From Multifurca ochricompacta (lineage: Eukaryota > Basidiomycota > Agaricomycetes > Russulales > Russulaceae): a DNA stretch of 64,000 bases. The stretch covers positions 679,411 to 743,410 of the forward strand of contig WTXG01000009.1 in the NCBI GenBank assembly GCA_022496185.1, written 5' to 3'. The notes beneath the pieces are model-generated. The model did not search any database. It saw nothing but the letters and a program-made list of their open reading frames with translations, and had not been told where the DNA came from. Shown one piece after another: positions 1 through 13,500 of the stretch (within the stretch, counting starts at the first letter, position 1; each line of letters opens with the position of its first letter). The position numbers were made by a program, and so were the translations under genes.

Positions 1-1134
1 CAGGAGGCGTTATTCAATACAACCCTCCCTTCGTGGTACGTTCCCCCATAACCATATCTCCTCCTTGGCACTTAAATAAGTATTCGTGACCAGACTGCCA
101 ATCCCGGAGATATTGTCACCTTTGTTTTCAAGCAGAAGAATCACACCGCGACACAATCCACCTTTGCTGACCCTTGTACTCCCGTTCCGGGTGGCTTCGA
201 CTCTGGCTTGTGGGTTGTCTTTGCTTCTTTATGCTCGTGCGTAGTATCATGAACCTGACTTAAGATCTATCAGCATTCCCGTTCCGGATAGCAATGTCAA
301 TGGCCCTTTCCAAGAGGCGCAGTTCCAAGTGACCGATACGAACCCCGTCTGGGTTTTCTGTCGTCAGGCTAACCATTGTCAACGAGGCATGGTCTTCGCT
401 ATCAACCCTGGAGACAAGTTCTCTGCTTTTCAGGCAGCCGCCATGGGGAATACCACCACCCAAACTTCCGCTACCCCTACGACGTCAGTCGCCACGTCCT
501 CGACTTCTCTTGCTGTCTCAAGTGTCACCCCCCCGGTCGCTACATCAACACCATCCTCCAGTTCTCAGGACCACAAGATCATAGTTGGTGGCACTGGGAT
601 TTTGACCTTCCAACCCGCAAACATTACCGCGCAGCCTGGCGACACCATAACCTTCGAGTTCCATCAGAAGAACCACACTATCACCCAGTCCAGCTTCGCT
701 GCCCCTTGCCAAATGCTCGCGTCTACTTCCACAAGTGGCCAGGTTGGCTTCGACTCAGGGTTGTACGTCAACCATTTTTTATTTCTGTGGCTTGAATTCA
801 CTAACGTGTTCGTTCTACTAGTATGCCCGTTGCTACCGACGCCACCACATTCCCCACGTTCACTATTCAGGTGAACGACACCGCTCCAATCTGGGCGTAC
901 TGCCGTCAGGCTGGTCACTGTGGCCAGGGTATGGTCTTTGCTGCGAACGCGATTGAATCTGGGCCGAACAACTTTGAGGCTTTTGAAGCACGTGCCAAGC
1001 AGATTAATGGTACCAGTTCAAATTCGACGAGCTCTACCACTGGGAAAGGTAACGGTGCTGGCGCCGTGCGTCTCAGTGGTACGAGTATCACCCTTGGCTT
1101 CGTGGCTGCCCTTTTTGGCTTCATGGTGGTGTGA
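1..1134 (+). CDS. Tandem cupredoxin-domain secreted protein, probably GPI-anchored (5' truncated)
   Basis: The gene runs in from the left edge, so the start and signal peptide are missing. I join exons 1-35, 94-209, 274-762 and 822-1134. Two copies of a cupredoxin-like domain are visible. Each has an N-P-G-D or Q-P-G-D turn, a K-N-H-T histidine and a C-R-Q-x-x-H-C-x-x-G-M segment, which together supply the His, Cys, His and Met ligands of a type 1 copper site. A Ser/Thr-rich linker separates the copies. The tail is Ser/Thr-rich (about residues T-S-S-N-S-T) and ends in a hydrophobic stretch (LGFVAALFGFMVV), the usual shape of a GPI-attachment signal. Fungal proteins of this kind are extracellular and serine-rich; their function is poorly known, and copper binding is inferred from the ligands only. 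Confidence 0.8.
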
Positions 1135-1378
1135 AATCCCTGTTCTCTTTCCTTCCATCATTCACAATCGCTGCGGGGTTTCGTTCGGGTTGTATTATAG
1201 GAACTTGATGTAGCTTTAGTTAACTTGTAGAGCATACTATTACGACGAGCACGGTCTCCTCTCCTTGCAATATCACATGGCCTTAATTACATCGAATTGA
1301 GTTTTGGTTGAGTAATTTTGACATCGAACTACAAAACTCGCCCATGTCAATTTGCCCTCATCGCTTGTTTCTACTGCG

Positions 1379-1817
1379 ATGAACAACCCGGCTATTTCCT
1401 ATCATGATCGTGCACAGGCCGTTAATCCTGTTGCCTTGCAAGATTTGGCGGCTGCGGTAAGTGGAAACAACAGCTCATTCCTGATAGGGGGGAGGGGGGG
1501 GGCGAGGAGAGCGGAGGATTCATTTGTCGCCCCAACTCTTTCAGTACGCGACGTTACAGCAGAGCGTAGAAGAACTATCACAGAATATGCAAGCATTGCT
1601 GCAGACCGCACAGGAGATGCTGGAAGGTATACAATTACTACTGGAGACTTCACGTACGATAGCGCAAAGCGCGCGAACTATACGGCGCCCAGGCACTACC
1701 AGTGAGAGGAATCGGCGCGATAGAAGAGCACGCCAAGGTATGGGAGGGATCTATGCAGAAGATTTCCAGGTTGATGGGCAACGGCAGCAGCGGTGGCAGC
1801 AGCGAACGACTCAGTAA
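1379..1817 (+). CDS. Small coiled-coil protein, function unknown
   Basis: Two exons, 1379-1456 and 1545-1817, are joined in phase 0 (intron with GTAAGT donor and TTTCAG acceptor), giving about 116 residues. I chose the ATG at 1379 because the open frame further upstream has no ATG. The middle (Y-A-T-L-Q-Q-S-V-E-E-L onward, about residues 27-65) is a heptad-like run of Leu, Ile and Val with Gln and Glu, predicted to form a coiled coil. The tail is Arg/Gln-rich. I do not recognise the family. Small coiled-coil subunits of larger complexes (for example kinetochore or nuclear pore subunits) look like this, but nothing here decides it. Confidence 0.55.
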
Positions 1818-2026
1818 TGGGTGTGTAGGCAGTAGGTCAGTCATTGGCCTCTCCCTCCCTCTCTTTCTACCTACTTCTACTGACGCCAAAAAAGATAAGG
1901 TAGAGGGCCTCAGAAAAAATTGTAATCCTCCTATTTGTACTGTGTACTGCTATCAATTAATGGGAACGGGAGTAGCATGATGGCTACGGGGCTTCCATAT
2001 CGTTTCTTTGCTTTCATTTTTCCTAA

Positions 2027-2782
2027 TCACTTGCGGTCAATCAGCTGTCGCACATGTCCCTTGCCGTCTTTCTCCCAATCGTCCGCGCAAAGTGAGAACA
2101 CAACAGTGTGACGACTCGGACGGGTGCTTTGTGGGTCACCCTCCCTGACCGCGATGCCGTTCCCAACCTTGCCTTCAGGCAGTGTACGCTCCCATCGTAG
2201 CGTCGCTTCTTCCTTGAGTCCCATTCTTAGTGCCGTCCGGCGCGATGCTTTGTTCTCTATGTGTGTGAACCACTGCACGCGCCGCAGCCCCAATCCTGGC
2301 CGTGCCGGTGTGGAGGATAGCTCAAGGCAATATTGCAGCAGCAGTCCAACCGCGTTTGACGTGACGTGAGTGTGCTGGAATGATGGAAACACGAACACCC
2401 AGCCAATCTCCACACTGAGATGCACGGGCGAGGCTTTCAGCAATCCAATAGTGCCTGTCAACGTGCCACCATGTACATGGTCTATGATCGCAAAGAGGAT
2501 ATTGCTAGGATCGCGCCGGAAGCGCAGTTCAAGCACGGCGAGGAGTTCGTCCATGTCTAAAATGTCGAACGGCAGCCAGTGCTGTAGCCCCGGGTGTGCC
2601 TTGATTTGTCTGAAGAGCTCGTTGGCGTGAATTGACGGAATGAAGGGCGTCAATGTCACCCGCTCGGACTTCAGGGAGCTTTCATGCAAAGGGAACACCC
2701 AATTAACATCGTAGGGATCAGGGCCGTAGCATCCGTGGAGTTCAGGCCGTTCAGAAGGGTTGTATGAGTTGACGTATCTCAT
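2027..2782 (-). CDS. GNAT-family N-acetyltransferase (RimJ/RimL-like)
   Basis: This is a single-exon gene of 251 residues with an ATG at 2782-2780. The order of elements fits the Acetyltransf_3 group of GNAT enzymes: a start strand (L-K-S-E-R-V-T-L-T-P-F), a helix region with H-A-N-E-L-F, the G-T-L-T-G-T-I-G-L-L strand pair, an E-I-G-W-V-F-V strand where acetyl-CoA normally binds, and a late N-K-A-S-R-R-T-A-L-R-M-G-L-K segment typical of the family. Such enzymes transfer acetyl groups from acetyl-CoA to amines or protein N-termini. The substrate cannot be told. Fungal relatives are usually annotated only as GNAT-domain proteins. Confidence 0.85.
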   Translation of the reverse strand: MRYVNSYNPSERPELHGCYGPDPYDVNWVFPLHESSLKSERVTLTPFIPSIHANELFRQIKAHPGLQHWLPFDILDMDELLAVLELRFRRDPSNILFAIIDHVHGGTLTGTIGLLKASPVHLSVEIGWVFVFPSFQHTHVTSNAVGLLLQYCLELSSTPARPGLGLRRVQWFTHIENKASRRTALRMGLKEEATLRWERTLPEGKVGNGIAVREGDPQSTRPSRHTVVFSLCADDWEKDGKGHVRQLIDRK

Positions 2783-3128
2783 CCTCCTTGAGTGGTGTAG
2801 GTTGACACGTAGATGATTGGCGATTATTTATTGTCTGTGTGACACCCGAGTAGGCTTATACTCGGAAATTTATGACTCGACCCGATAATGGTGCTCTGGC
2901 GAATGAAAATTGTGCAATAATCAGGCGCAGGCGGTAAAATCGGATCATCCAAAGTCCCATTAAAATTTCGGAAGCAAATCTGATACAGCAAAGCAACCAA
3001 CCAACCAAGTCCAATTGAAGAAGGTTGCCGTACAACACACGTGCATGCAAAAACTGGGTGATGCAATCGGCAGCAGGAGAACCAAGTTGAAGGCAATCAA
3101 ACCCAGACCCTAAAATAGTCAGCCCTGC
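2783..3128. other. Intergenic region
   Basis: This stretch lies between the GNAT start and the PAN2 stop codon. It should hold the GNAT promoter and the PAN2 3' UTR and terminator. I see no open frame with homology and no clear repeat. Confidence 0.5.
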
Positions 3129-6100
3129 TCATCCGGCACGCCAGTGACTGCGGCTCGATGAGCCACTTTGCTGAAATCCCGCAAATACCCCACCCTGGAA
3201 ACCGCTCGGAACGAAAGGGGCAGGTGTTATGCTACTGTGCATTATAGGAAGGGCATTTTGCTGTGTCGCAGCTTGAGCAGGTGGAGGTACCGTAGAGGAT
3301 GTGGTCTCCGCCCTCTGTGAGGCTGGCGGTTTCCAGTTCTACGTGGTGTGGGTGCTTTGGGCATGAGCTGAAGTGGAGACGTACATGTTTACGCCCCTCT
3401 CTATAAAGTTCGTCCAGTTTTTCATCAAACATGCCTCTTTCCTCAAAATCTTGGTAGGCCTTGTATAGCATCAAAGCGGAGCGTGCGTCTTCGATCGAGT
3501 CATGCGTATCAGTCTGAATGTTCTTGTGGAGCACAAACCAAGAAAGGAAACGGAGCGAAAGGCGGCGCTGACGTTCTCTTAGAAAGTAAAGATCCACGGT
3601 GTCAATAACTTGCTCTGGAGGAACGTAGATGTCTACGAGCGGACGGTTGTCGGAAAAAGGGGGGTAAAGGTGTAACAAATACTCACTAATTATTCTGAAG
3701 TCTTTCGAAAGTCCGTGCCCAATAAAGATGCACCCCCGGTCTACTAGCAAACGTAGCTTCTTGTATACAACCTTCAGTGGTGTTAATGTGTATGGTGAGG
3801 TGTGCGGGTCAAGATCGCCGACTTGGAGGACTTCTAAGCATGAATTGAAATTATAGGAAGAAAGAAACTCACATCTGATCCCCGAGAATTCTGTCAAATA
3901 ATCTACAATAATTTCGCTCGTGTGTATATGATCATCAATAAAGGGTACACCTTCCTCGGGGCCGTCTCCCCGTAGAACAGATACACGAGCAAGACTGAGT
4001 CGAGCGGGGCGAAGAACTTTCTTGGTTCCATCTGACCGGAACTCTGTTTCTTCTTGCTGCATTTGGACAAATTCTGCGTCGATCGCGACAAGAGTTCCGG
4101 GACGCGGCAATTCTGCAGATTCCAATGGCTCGTGCTTGATCAGACTGACGTCTCGATGCCTGGTGCTAATGTGAGCATAAAAGTCTCGTCTGGTAAAATG
4201 GCAAAAGCACGAACACTGAAATCGAGGTATCCTGGCTGAGAATCGAAGTATCGATCGTATTAGACAACTTGGAGTAATCAAATCGTCCTTGACAATCGGC
4301 CCGTTCCAGATACAAGATAGCAGGAACCTTTGGCGTAATAAGGTAAGGAGTATCTCACCATATAGAGATGTCGCACCTTCCATTTTCCGGGAAAGCTTAA
4401 AGCTTCCTCCTCGGAGACGTTTTGCACCGAAAAGTCGTTGAAGACAAACCACGGACTGAGCAACTCATCCATATGTTCTGTTTCTGGGACTGAGGCAAGT
4501 TTCAGGCCGGAATACGAGGGAGTATGGAAAGCTCGTACCTTTTACTATGGCCACAAGGTGAGAAGATTTCTCCTTGCTAAGCACTTGAACAATTATGGCC
4601 TTGAAGGCTGTCGATATTACACTCCTTCACAAATAGGGAAAACTAACCCTCAAGTTGTATGTCACAGACACTTGTTCTTCTTCCTCACTGAGTTGACCAT
4701 GTAGCTCAATGGTTGCCGCCAAGAACCTTTGCCTGCGGTTGTCCAGCCAGTGTTCAAGGCTTTCCTCGTTGTACACGTTTGCATTCACGGCCAAAATGGG
4801 GGGCAAATCCGATGTCGCGACGAAACGGTTGGAATCAAATGTCCTCACCACCTTGCAGTTTAGACAAGTTGCCTTGTGACTCATTTGTCTGAGAAGTGAC
4901 GCTTGTAGAACCGAAACGAGATCAGTCTCACAGTTGACCGGACCCTAAGGAGTGCATAAGCGAGGGTACACGAAAAATAGTTCTTGATCGACCTTTCGGG
5001 GATAGATGAGATCAACAACGAACGTAACTTGCTCTTTTTCCTTCACGGCCTTGCAATATGTGCATACGACGACGTTCCGACCGTACATGCCAAGGAGCTG
5101 AGCAATCGGCGGCAAGGTTGCCGTAAGTTTGGGAAAAGACGGGTCGGGAAGCAGTAGAGATGGGTTAACTATATAGGTTTCCTCGTCGACGCTAAGTGGT
5201 CTACAAGGAACCGGTGGAACATTTGTATCATGCGCGCATAGTTCGTCTCGGCTAGATTCCCACTGTAGTCAATAAGTTCGATAGCATTAATAGCTGCCGA
5301 CAGAGCGTTAGGGGGACGTAAGATTATGATCAAGACGGGAACCCACACTGAGCAAGAACGCCGACGGTCTTACAGAAATTGCTCGACTGGCAATTTGTCC
5401 CCTTGGCATCCTCTAGCATGCGGCTTACAAATCCAAGCTCGCAGAGAAGGCAATGTTCATCTGGGCAACGTGTCGTGATGTGTGATTTTGCGACTGTTCG
5501 GACCGGGTGACAATAATGTAAAACTTGCAGCAGCGAATTAGTGTAAGAATTCGAAATATGTGTCTCTAGGCCGCTGAATTCCGTCTTGTTGAAAAATCTG
5601 AAGAATGGCGGTGAATTCGGGGCTCAATACGTCGGCAGATTGTCTTACGCGAAGTCAAAGTCCTCCACACCAAACTTCGAATACTCGATTTCTACCTTGC
5701 GATAGCGGGGTGGTGCTTCATCCGGGTTATGGTCGGCCTCAGCCAGTTCACCTCTGGCTGTGAATAATTGTCACGAGACCAAAGCGAACATGCATAACCA
5801 CACCACTCACGTCACCTCTTTGCTTTCCACTCCTGAATCGACCTTGATCTTTTGGGGTCGCAGCAATTATCATGTTTCTACGACCCTTGAGTTCACGTGG
5901 GAGGGGAGCATACGCAATACCATCGTTCGTCTTGATTGCAGATAATACCGACTGCGGAATTTTCATAGGCACGGTCGAACCCTTGACAGATTCGAGCTGT
6001 GGAGTCCAAGAAGAGAGTAGGAGAGTATTATAATACGGAAGGCCAACGCTATTTAACGGCCTGTGATTGAAAAATATTTATGGCATTAGCATTGTTTTTT

Positions 6101-7308
6101 TTTTCCACGAAACTTACGTGCTGTCGGTCCACTCAACCTCCAGTAGTGGTTCTGGAGAGGCTGCCCATTCGAAAGGCTGACCTTCGTAACCGTTGAAGGG
6201 CATGGTCTCATCGGCTGCTGTCAGTATGTGTATCAATCCATCCGAGTCACCGAATGCCATATATGCCCCAGTAGGGGAGACGGCTGTAGAACTGACGAAG
6301 GAGGGTATGTCCAACTCAAAAGCTTCGGATAAGAACAAAATATGGATTGAAGGAAGCCATGACCATTACCTGGTAGAATTCATTTATACTAGTTGGATTT
6401 AATGTATCCACAATATTGACGAGACCATGGTTTGAGGTTACCACCAAACTTGAAGAACGCATGGGCAAGAGATTGATAAAAGTGGGTCCTGCGGGGAATG
6501 GGACGGGGGGTAAAGGCTTCATGGACCTAAGATCATATATTTTGACCAGAGGATCCGGAATTGGCCGTGACTGCCTGGAAGCTGTTGGCACAAAGGAGTT
6601 GGAGTGAATATCCTGTCTCACCTCAATCCAAAACCAATCGTGTAGACATGATTGCCACTGGACTGCAATCCTTGCACCTCGCTAATATGGGCCTTCACCG
6701 CGTTTTCTGCACCGCCTTCTCTTCTCAATCCCGTCCTGTGATCATGACAACGCAAATATCCGTCCGAGCCACCGGAAAGGAGATAGGAGTGAGTGAAGTG
6801 AAGATGTCGGACGACAGATGGCACTTGTGCTTGTCTTATCACGCTTCCTGTAGTAGCGTTTAGCAGTACAATCTCTGGTGTTGAAGTTGAGACGGCCAAT
6901 GTCTTTGAGGAGCTCAAAGTTCCGGAAAATGTCGTGATGGGAGTGGAAGGACTGTAGGATGTTGCCCAACGATCAACAATGTAGGAGGCTTACTACGCAC
7001 CGATAATACCACCTATTTATCCCTCCCTTGCTCCATGCACCCATTCCTTCCCCTATCACACAGAAAGCTCGAACTTGAGTATCATCTGCAACAATTTTTT
7101 TCACAGCCGAGCCTCCTCCTATTGGAAAAGACACTCCTCGTACGCCCCGAGGGGTGTGATATGCGGTGACGTTGCCGGAATTTGCCCCAGACCAAAGTGT
7201 ATCAGAAGTAGGGTCAAAAGAAAGCGCTGTGATAATTTGGGGAAATGCGTCGTGTTGTTGCACAATAGACACCGCTGGACGGTACGTTGTCGTCAATGAC
7301 AATGACAT
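3129..7308 (-). CDS. PAN2: PAN2, catalytic subunit of the PAN2-PAN3 poly(A) deadenylase
   Basis: PAN2 trims mRNA poly(A) tails together with PAN3 in the cytoplasm. Exons run leftwards from an ATG at 7308. The N-terminal WD40-like part (7308 to about 5750) contains segments such as F-P-Q-I-I-T-A-L-S-F-D-P and S-G-G-S-D-G-Y-L-R-C-H-D-H-R-T-G. The pseudo-UCH domain follows (about 5700-4600, with N-K-T-E-F-S-G-L-E-T-H-I and H-C-L-L-C-E-L-G-F-V-S-R-M-L-E-D). The C-terminal DEDD exonuclease (about 4140-3390) keeps all four acids: D and E in A-I-D-A-E-F, D in L-S-K-D-F and D in S-I-E-D-A-R. A last intron at 3315-3384 (70 nt, phase 0) joins R-E-G-R-K-H to a Pro/Gln/Ser-rich tail ending at 3129; without splicing the frame stops at 3232. 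About a dozen introns are present; not every boundary was fixed. Confidence 0.93.
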
Positions 7309-7515
7309 TAACACTCACTCACTTATACACTCTGAATGTGAATCACTGCACTGGCAACTGGCGATTAGTTGAATGATTACTAATGATTTACTGCATTGGC
7401 ATTTGAATACACTACTATTAAGAACGGGAGTAGCAATACAAGAAGCGGTATCTAACTGTTTGTGTGCGCGAAGAATGCAACTGAATAAACATAATAGCAA
7501 AAAGTACAACGAACA

Positions 7516-10500
7516 CTAGCGACCAATTGAGGTCATGAAGGAGGAAAGATCTAATCCTTGGTACTCCTCTTCCGCGGGCAAATCCTCTAATCCCCCGAGA
7601 ATGTTTTTATGAGGACCGGCCGCACTCTGCTGGTCGGTTTGTTTCTTCGCGCTGGGGGGATCTTCTTCTGCAGTCGTCGTATGCCTGAAAAGGTCTAGAA
7701 CCAAGTCCGTGTCCATTGATGCAAGACCCGAGTTTTGTTGCGTAACAACGGAGTTGGCAATATTGAGCTTGAAGCGCTGCAAACTAGAACCAGTTGAGTA
7801 TCCCGCAACGACAGAAGAGATGTTACGTATACCCCATAATCTTTTCTTCCAGTGTCCCTTTCGTGATTAGACGATACACATTGACCACCTTTTTCTGTCC
7901 TATGCGGTGAGCGCGATCCATGGCCTGGAGGTCCTTCATCGGGTTCCAATCATGCTCCACAAAGATAACAGTGTCTGCGCCCGTAAGTGTCAGTCCAAGC
8001 CCTCCAACATGAGTCGTGAGAAGAAGACAGTCGATGCTAGGGTCAGAATTGAAGGTTTGAACAACGGCATGGCGCTTATTCGCGTCCGTGCTCCCATCCA
8101 AGCGCATGTATGTGACGGAAGGCATGTGTTTCTTGAAAAGAACATTCTCGACAATGTCCAGCATTTGTTTCATCTGGCAGAAAATCAAGACTCGGTGTTG
8201 TGAGAATGCCCCCGCGGAAGACGATGTCGGTTCAGCGTCTGCGAGTTCACTCTTCCCAAGGTCGCTCGTGTTGGCAAGTGCTGGCGTCCCGCCTATGCCG
8301 CAGTCGATAAGAAGTTGTCTGTAGATGGATGAAAGGACATGTACAATTAATCAGTCTCGATTCTATGTTCGAAGTGACAAACCTCAGGGCAAGTAGCTTA
8401 GGGGCGTGGTTAATGTCTAATAGATTCGCCTTCTCCGGCTTCTGCCCGACTCTCTGAAGGGCAGCATTGATACCGTCATCGGTCTTGAGGACCATGGCCG
8501 GGTGGTTGCATAATTTTCTCAAATACTGCAACGACTGGAAGATGTGTTGCTGTTCACCGGGCTTCGCGCTCCTAACGGCGTCCTCTGCTGTCAACCTCGC
8601 CTGTGACTTAGAGAAGTCATCGTAAAGGTATTTCTGAATGTCAGACAATTCGCAAAAGTAGTCTTGGATGATCTTAGGAGGAAGATCGTTCAAGACATCT
8701 TCTTTCAGGCGTCGCAGGAGGAATGGCAATACTTGTTTATGCAGTGCCTCTAAAGCCAGAGCCGCTGTGGTAAGAAGTGGGTCAATAGATTGATTGGTGG
8801 ATCGCTGTAGGCTAGGAGACACACCAGCTTCGCTGTTTTTTGACTTGCCGTCTCGATTGGAAAGAATAGGCTTGCCAAAACGCTCGTTGAACGAAGATTC
8901 AGAGCCCAAGAAACCCGGCATCAAGAAGTCAAACAGGCTCCAGAGCTCCAAAACATTGTTCTGGATGGGTGTACCGGAGAGAATAAGGCGATGGTTGGCA
9001 CGGATACACTTGACAGCCTTGGTGAGTTTGGTCTTAGCGTTCTTAATAACATGACCTTCATCAAGGACGCAATAGTGCCAGTTGAATTCCTCCAAAGTGG
9101 AAACCTCATTGCGGACAACCTCATACGATGTGATCACGATATCATGTTTCTTCAGCTTTGGCACGAGTCGCTGACGTTCACGGGCGTTCCCGATAAACAT
9201 GATGGGTTTCAGGTTATCGGCGTACTTGAGAATTTCGTAATACCAGTGGCCAGTCAAAGTAGGCGGGCAGACAATGAGTGAAGGTAAATGGACGGCGTCT
9301 GGTGACTGGGTTTCCTTGAATTTCTTCGCGCGTTCAAAGTGCTTGCTGGCAAGGATACAAATTGACTGCAACGTCTTCCCAAGGCCCATGTCTAGACTAG
9401 GGGTCACTTTGACAATCTCGTTCGGCCTAGTGCACTCACCGTCGCAAAGAATCCCGTGAAGTTGGTACTTGGCAAGGAACGCGAGCCAGTTCACGCCATC
9501 CTGCTGGTACTTCCGCAGCTCTGCCTTGATTTGCACGGGCATGTTATACGTTTCGACCTTACTGCCGTCCAGAAGCTGTGTCAAGAACTGTCGCTCGTCC
9601 TCTCGTCGCTTCAGTAACTCTTCCGGAAAGCCAAGAGGATCTGGCAGACCAGCCTTAAATTGTATAAATTAATGAGTATGCGTGTGATGGTCATCCCATC
9701 ATACCTCAAGAGGAACCATCTTGACGAGGGAGGCAAAAGTGTTCGTGGCTGTTGAGCGAATGTCATCATCTGGATCGCTCATGCGCCCCAGAACTGGGAC
9801 CACTAGGAAGATAACGTATGGTAGTGCTTTATGATCCAATCTCTGAACGACATCTGTGGGGATAGTACTAGTAAGCCATGATCGCCGAACGGTGGACATG
9901 GACGTACTGAACACTAGCTCTGTGGCTCCTTGTCGGTTCGAGTTTATGAGTGTATCGCCAAGAAATGGTAGAACGGTCTCGATGACGAAGCGCATAGCAT
10001 CTACCGTCATCACATCGCAGATGGCTGCAAAGCATCGCGCAGCGGATTGTCGAATGATAGCAAAGCGACTTCTAAGGGCCATAACGATAGCAGGAAAGAG
10101 CTCCCGTATCTTTGGCCAAAGATCGTGATGAAGAGTCGGTACTACTGCCTCAAGGACGCTAAGAGAGTCGATGACATCTTGCCCGTGCTGTCGGCCAATC
10201 AGGTCGTCCGAGATTTCGGGGATGTCTATGAAGCATGAGACTCAACCACTTCCATGTCTTACGATTCACGTACCAGTTGCACAAGCACTGAGGAGCCCCC
10301 CGGCCATAGATTGCCACATCTTTGGGATGGTCTCGAAAAGCTTCTCCCCAGACTTAGCAGACAGCTCAACGAAGGCCAGGCCAGCACCACGTCGTGACAA
10401 GCGCGCCTTTTCCCTGCTTTCGCCTTTGTCGTCTTCCGATTCTCCGTTCTCCGCTCCTTTTGAGCCATTCTTGAATGACGATATGCCCGAGAGATGCTTC

Positions 10501-13500
10501 TTCTGGTAGGCAAAAGTCGGCGTCCTTTCAACGTCCTGACATAAGAAGGTACAGAGATTCTTAACAATCTTGTCTGGAGGTTGGGTAAGGCCATGGTGTG
10601 CACAGAAGTCAACGAAGGAGGAGACGGCGACGGCAGAGCGTGTTTGAAGATCCAAGTTCTCCTCATTCTATAATAAAGGAGGAGATAATTTAAAAATATA
10701 TATAAATATTCTGAGACAGAACGTACCTTAATTCCATTCATAATACCTTTCACAATTGGACTAACCTTGTCCGGTGTGCTCTTGAGAGCAACATACGCCG
10801 CAGCAAAGGCCGCACAGACGCGAATATCATGCTGGGCCTTGATTTCCTTGTACCTTTCAATACTGGATATGACTGCTTTGCGCTTCTCCGCTATAACAGC
10901 GAGTTCACGCTTTTTTGCCTTGCCTAATCGCTCTTTAAGTTTCACATAGTCCTGTTCCACAGCTGCTTCAGCAGATGCCAGTGAAAAGCCCCCTTGTTTA
11001 GAACCCGTCAGATCTATCTCCGTACCAAGGGTGGGGATCTCGGTCCAAGGAATCTTGCAGTCAAAAGCAAAGCTTTGCAGGAGATTTGTGCACTCTCCGT
11101 GGATACGCGCAAGGGTGAAGGCCATCTCATGGTAGGCAGTAGGGGGCTCACTTTGCAGCCATGCCAGACTGAGATTACTCATTTCGCGAGCCAGGGCGGA
11201 TACTTCAATAAGCGACGGGCCCATTGAGGTGGAAGGCTCTGCATCATACAGCTTCGCCCATTCTTCGATGACAATGGCAGCAAGGACTTTCTGTAGCATA
11301 CTACTCGAGTCGACGTAGTGGAGAAGAATAGATTGGAAAACGCTGTCAACATTATGCTCCTGCAATCTCTGTAAGGCAGACGCCCCGATATTCGTGCACG
11401 AGAACGTACAGTTGAATTCCAAGAGGCAATGAGATAAGCCATAACAGTTGCAGCCGCGACTCGTGCCTTCCATACAGTATCTGGCGGTACAAGGGTAAGA
11501 TCCTGGGCAAGCATGTTTTTGTCCACATTATGTCGTTCCGCCGCCACCTGTGTACCACTATTTTCAGGCGATAGAGGATCATAAAAGCCTGATGCATCAA
11601 TCGGGAAACCCATTGGAGTCATCATGATCTCAAACCACTCGAGTAATTGGGACGAGGAGATGACTAACTCCATCCATCCCGGTCGGGAGTGTAGAAGGTC
11701 GATAGCAGTATTCCAGGCAGCAACAGTTGCATCGCGTACGTCTGTGCGCTCCTCAACAATGAGGTTTTGGAAGAGGAGACGAAAGAGTGGGGTCGCGACC
11801 CATTCCTTGGGGAGCGAAGCGACGTTCATGAAGGAGTGAAGAGTCTCGACAACGGCAAGGCGGACTGTTGGTATTGTATGTCGGAAGAATGGGAAGAGCT
11901 TAGGGGCAAGATCGGTGAGCGGTAACCTGAGAATGAAACGTAAACCGCAAGCTGCAGGTACAGATGTAAGGGACGCACGAAGTCGAGTTGTTGCCTAGGA
12001 TTCTGATCACTTCGTCATAGGAGACAAGTTTACCTAAACGACATCAATGCCTAGGACTGGCGTAGAGATGGAAATGACTACCGAGGAGATCCATAACGGC
12101 CCCAACACTTGAGCTTAAGTCGTCCTTCATGTCGCCAAGGCAATCCCACAATACAGCCAGAACAAGACTTAGACATGTTGGTAATTGCCGGACGAGATGA
12201 GTAGCCACAGGGATGAGGCAAGATGCAGCTACCGAGCGAACGTCGTCGTCACGATCACCGAGCCTGTATACCATTAAGACGAGAAACTCGATTGGAAAGA
12301 ATAATGAAACCTGCCCTAGCACTGCGGCGTCAACCACGTCTTGCAGGATATGCTGGAGACCTGGTTCAGAGAGACGAATATCTGTTTTGAGGCTATTGCT
12401 CCCTTGGGTGCCCTCCGTCTTTACACCCAAACCATTCCACAAGCTTACACCGACACCTACGCTCTCGGTCTTGACAACGGCACCTGCACTGGCATTCTCT
12501 TCTGCTTTGATATCGTCTTCTCTTTCGACACCATCGCTACATGCTCCCGCCTCAACCACATCACTCCGCACGGCGACCTCGTACTTGATACCCAATAACC
12601 CAGCATGTCGCACTTCCCAGATATGACTCCTCTCGTTTCCAGGACCTTTCGCGCCCGTAGGGAGGGTGAAATCTTGCCGTATCATCTGCAACAGAACTGA
12701 GTGTACATGCAACACTGAGCGGCGTGGCATGTGAAGGAGTAATGATGCAAGAGTCTGGGAAACGGTCTCGCGTACAGGCGCGACAACCTGGTCTGAGACG
12801 AAGTCCCCAAACCTATCAAGAATGAAGATGCAAAGAAGTCTTGCAGCGAGTGCGTTGCACCAACGTTCGTGACAATCATCATTTTCGGTCTGTGACGCGC
12901 CGACTATGATGAAGTCGGTGCTAGAGTAGATAGAATTAAATGGGAGGCAAACCTTTCGTTCCGCCATATTTACCCTGCGCTTTGAGTAACTCCCGCAAGG
13001 CCATCGCAGCGCCGTGTCGAACTTCCCACGCCGGGCTGAATAAATCAACCTCGAGAATTTTGACTAGGCCGTCCCATACCCAGTGTCCTGGTTCGACCTC
13101 CAGAGCTTGAGATTGTTGAGCTGTCTTTGGAGAAACGGCTCCCCCCTTCGAAGGGTCAATGATAACTTTCTCAGGAACTGTCGGACTTTCGACTCTTGAC
13201 GGCGGAGGCGGTTGGTCCTCTGTGGTGACAAGGCGGGCCCTGAGATACGATGAGTTTTGCTGGAAAAATCCAGCTATGAGGGAACCCACTTATTGGCAGA
13301 GCCAGCTGAGGTCGCCTGAAACTTGGAATTTGAGGTCGGTGGAGGTGCCTGCACGAACGCAGTGTTACCCTGCTTGCGCTTGCGCTTCAATCGATTGCGT
13401 TCGCGAGCAGAAAGTCCAGTCATGTCTTCGTCTGGCTGGGGACCACATGGAGCGGATGGCGAGGGAGCGATGGGGGTCGTCGACTTGGAGCGCGGGGAGG

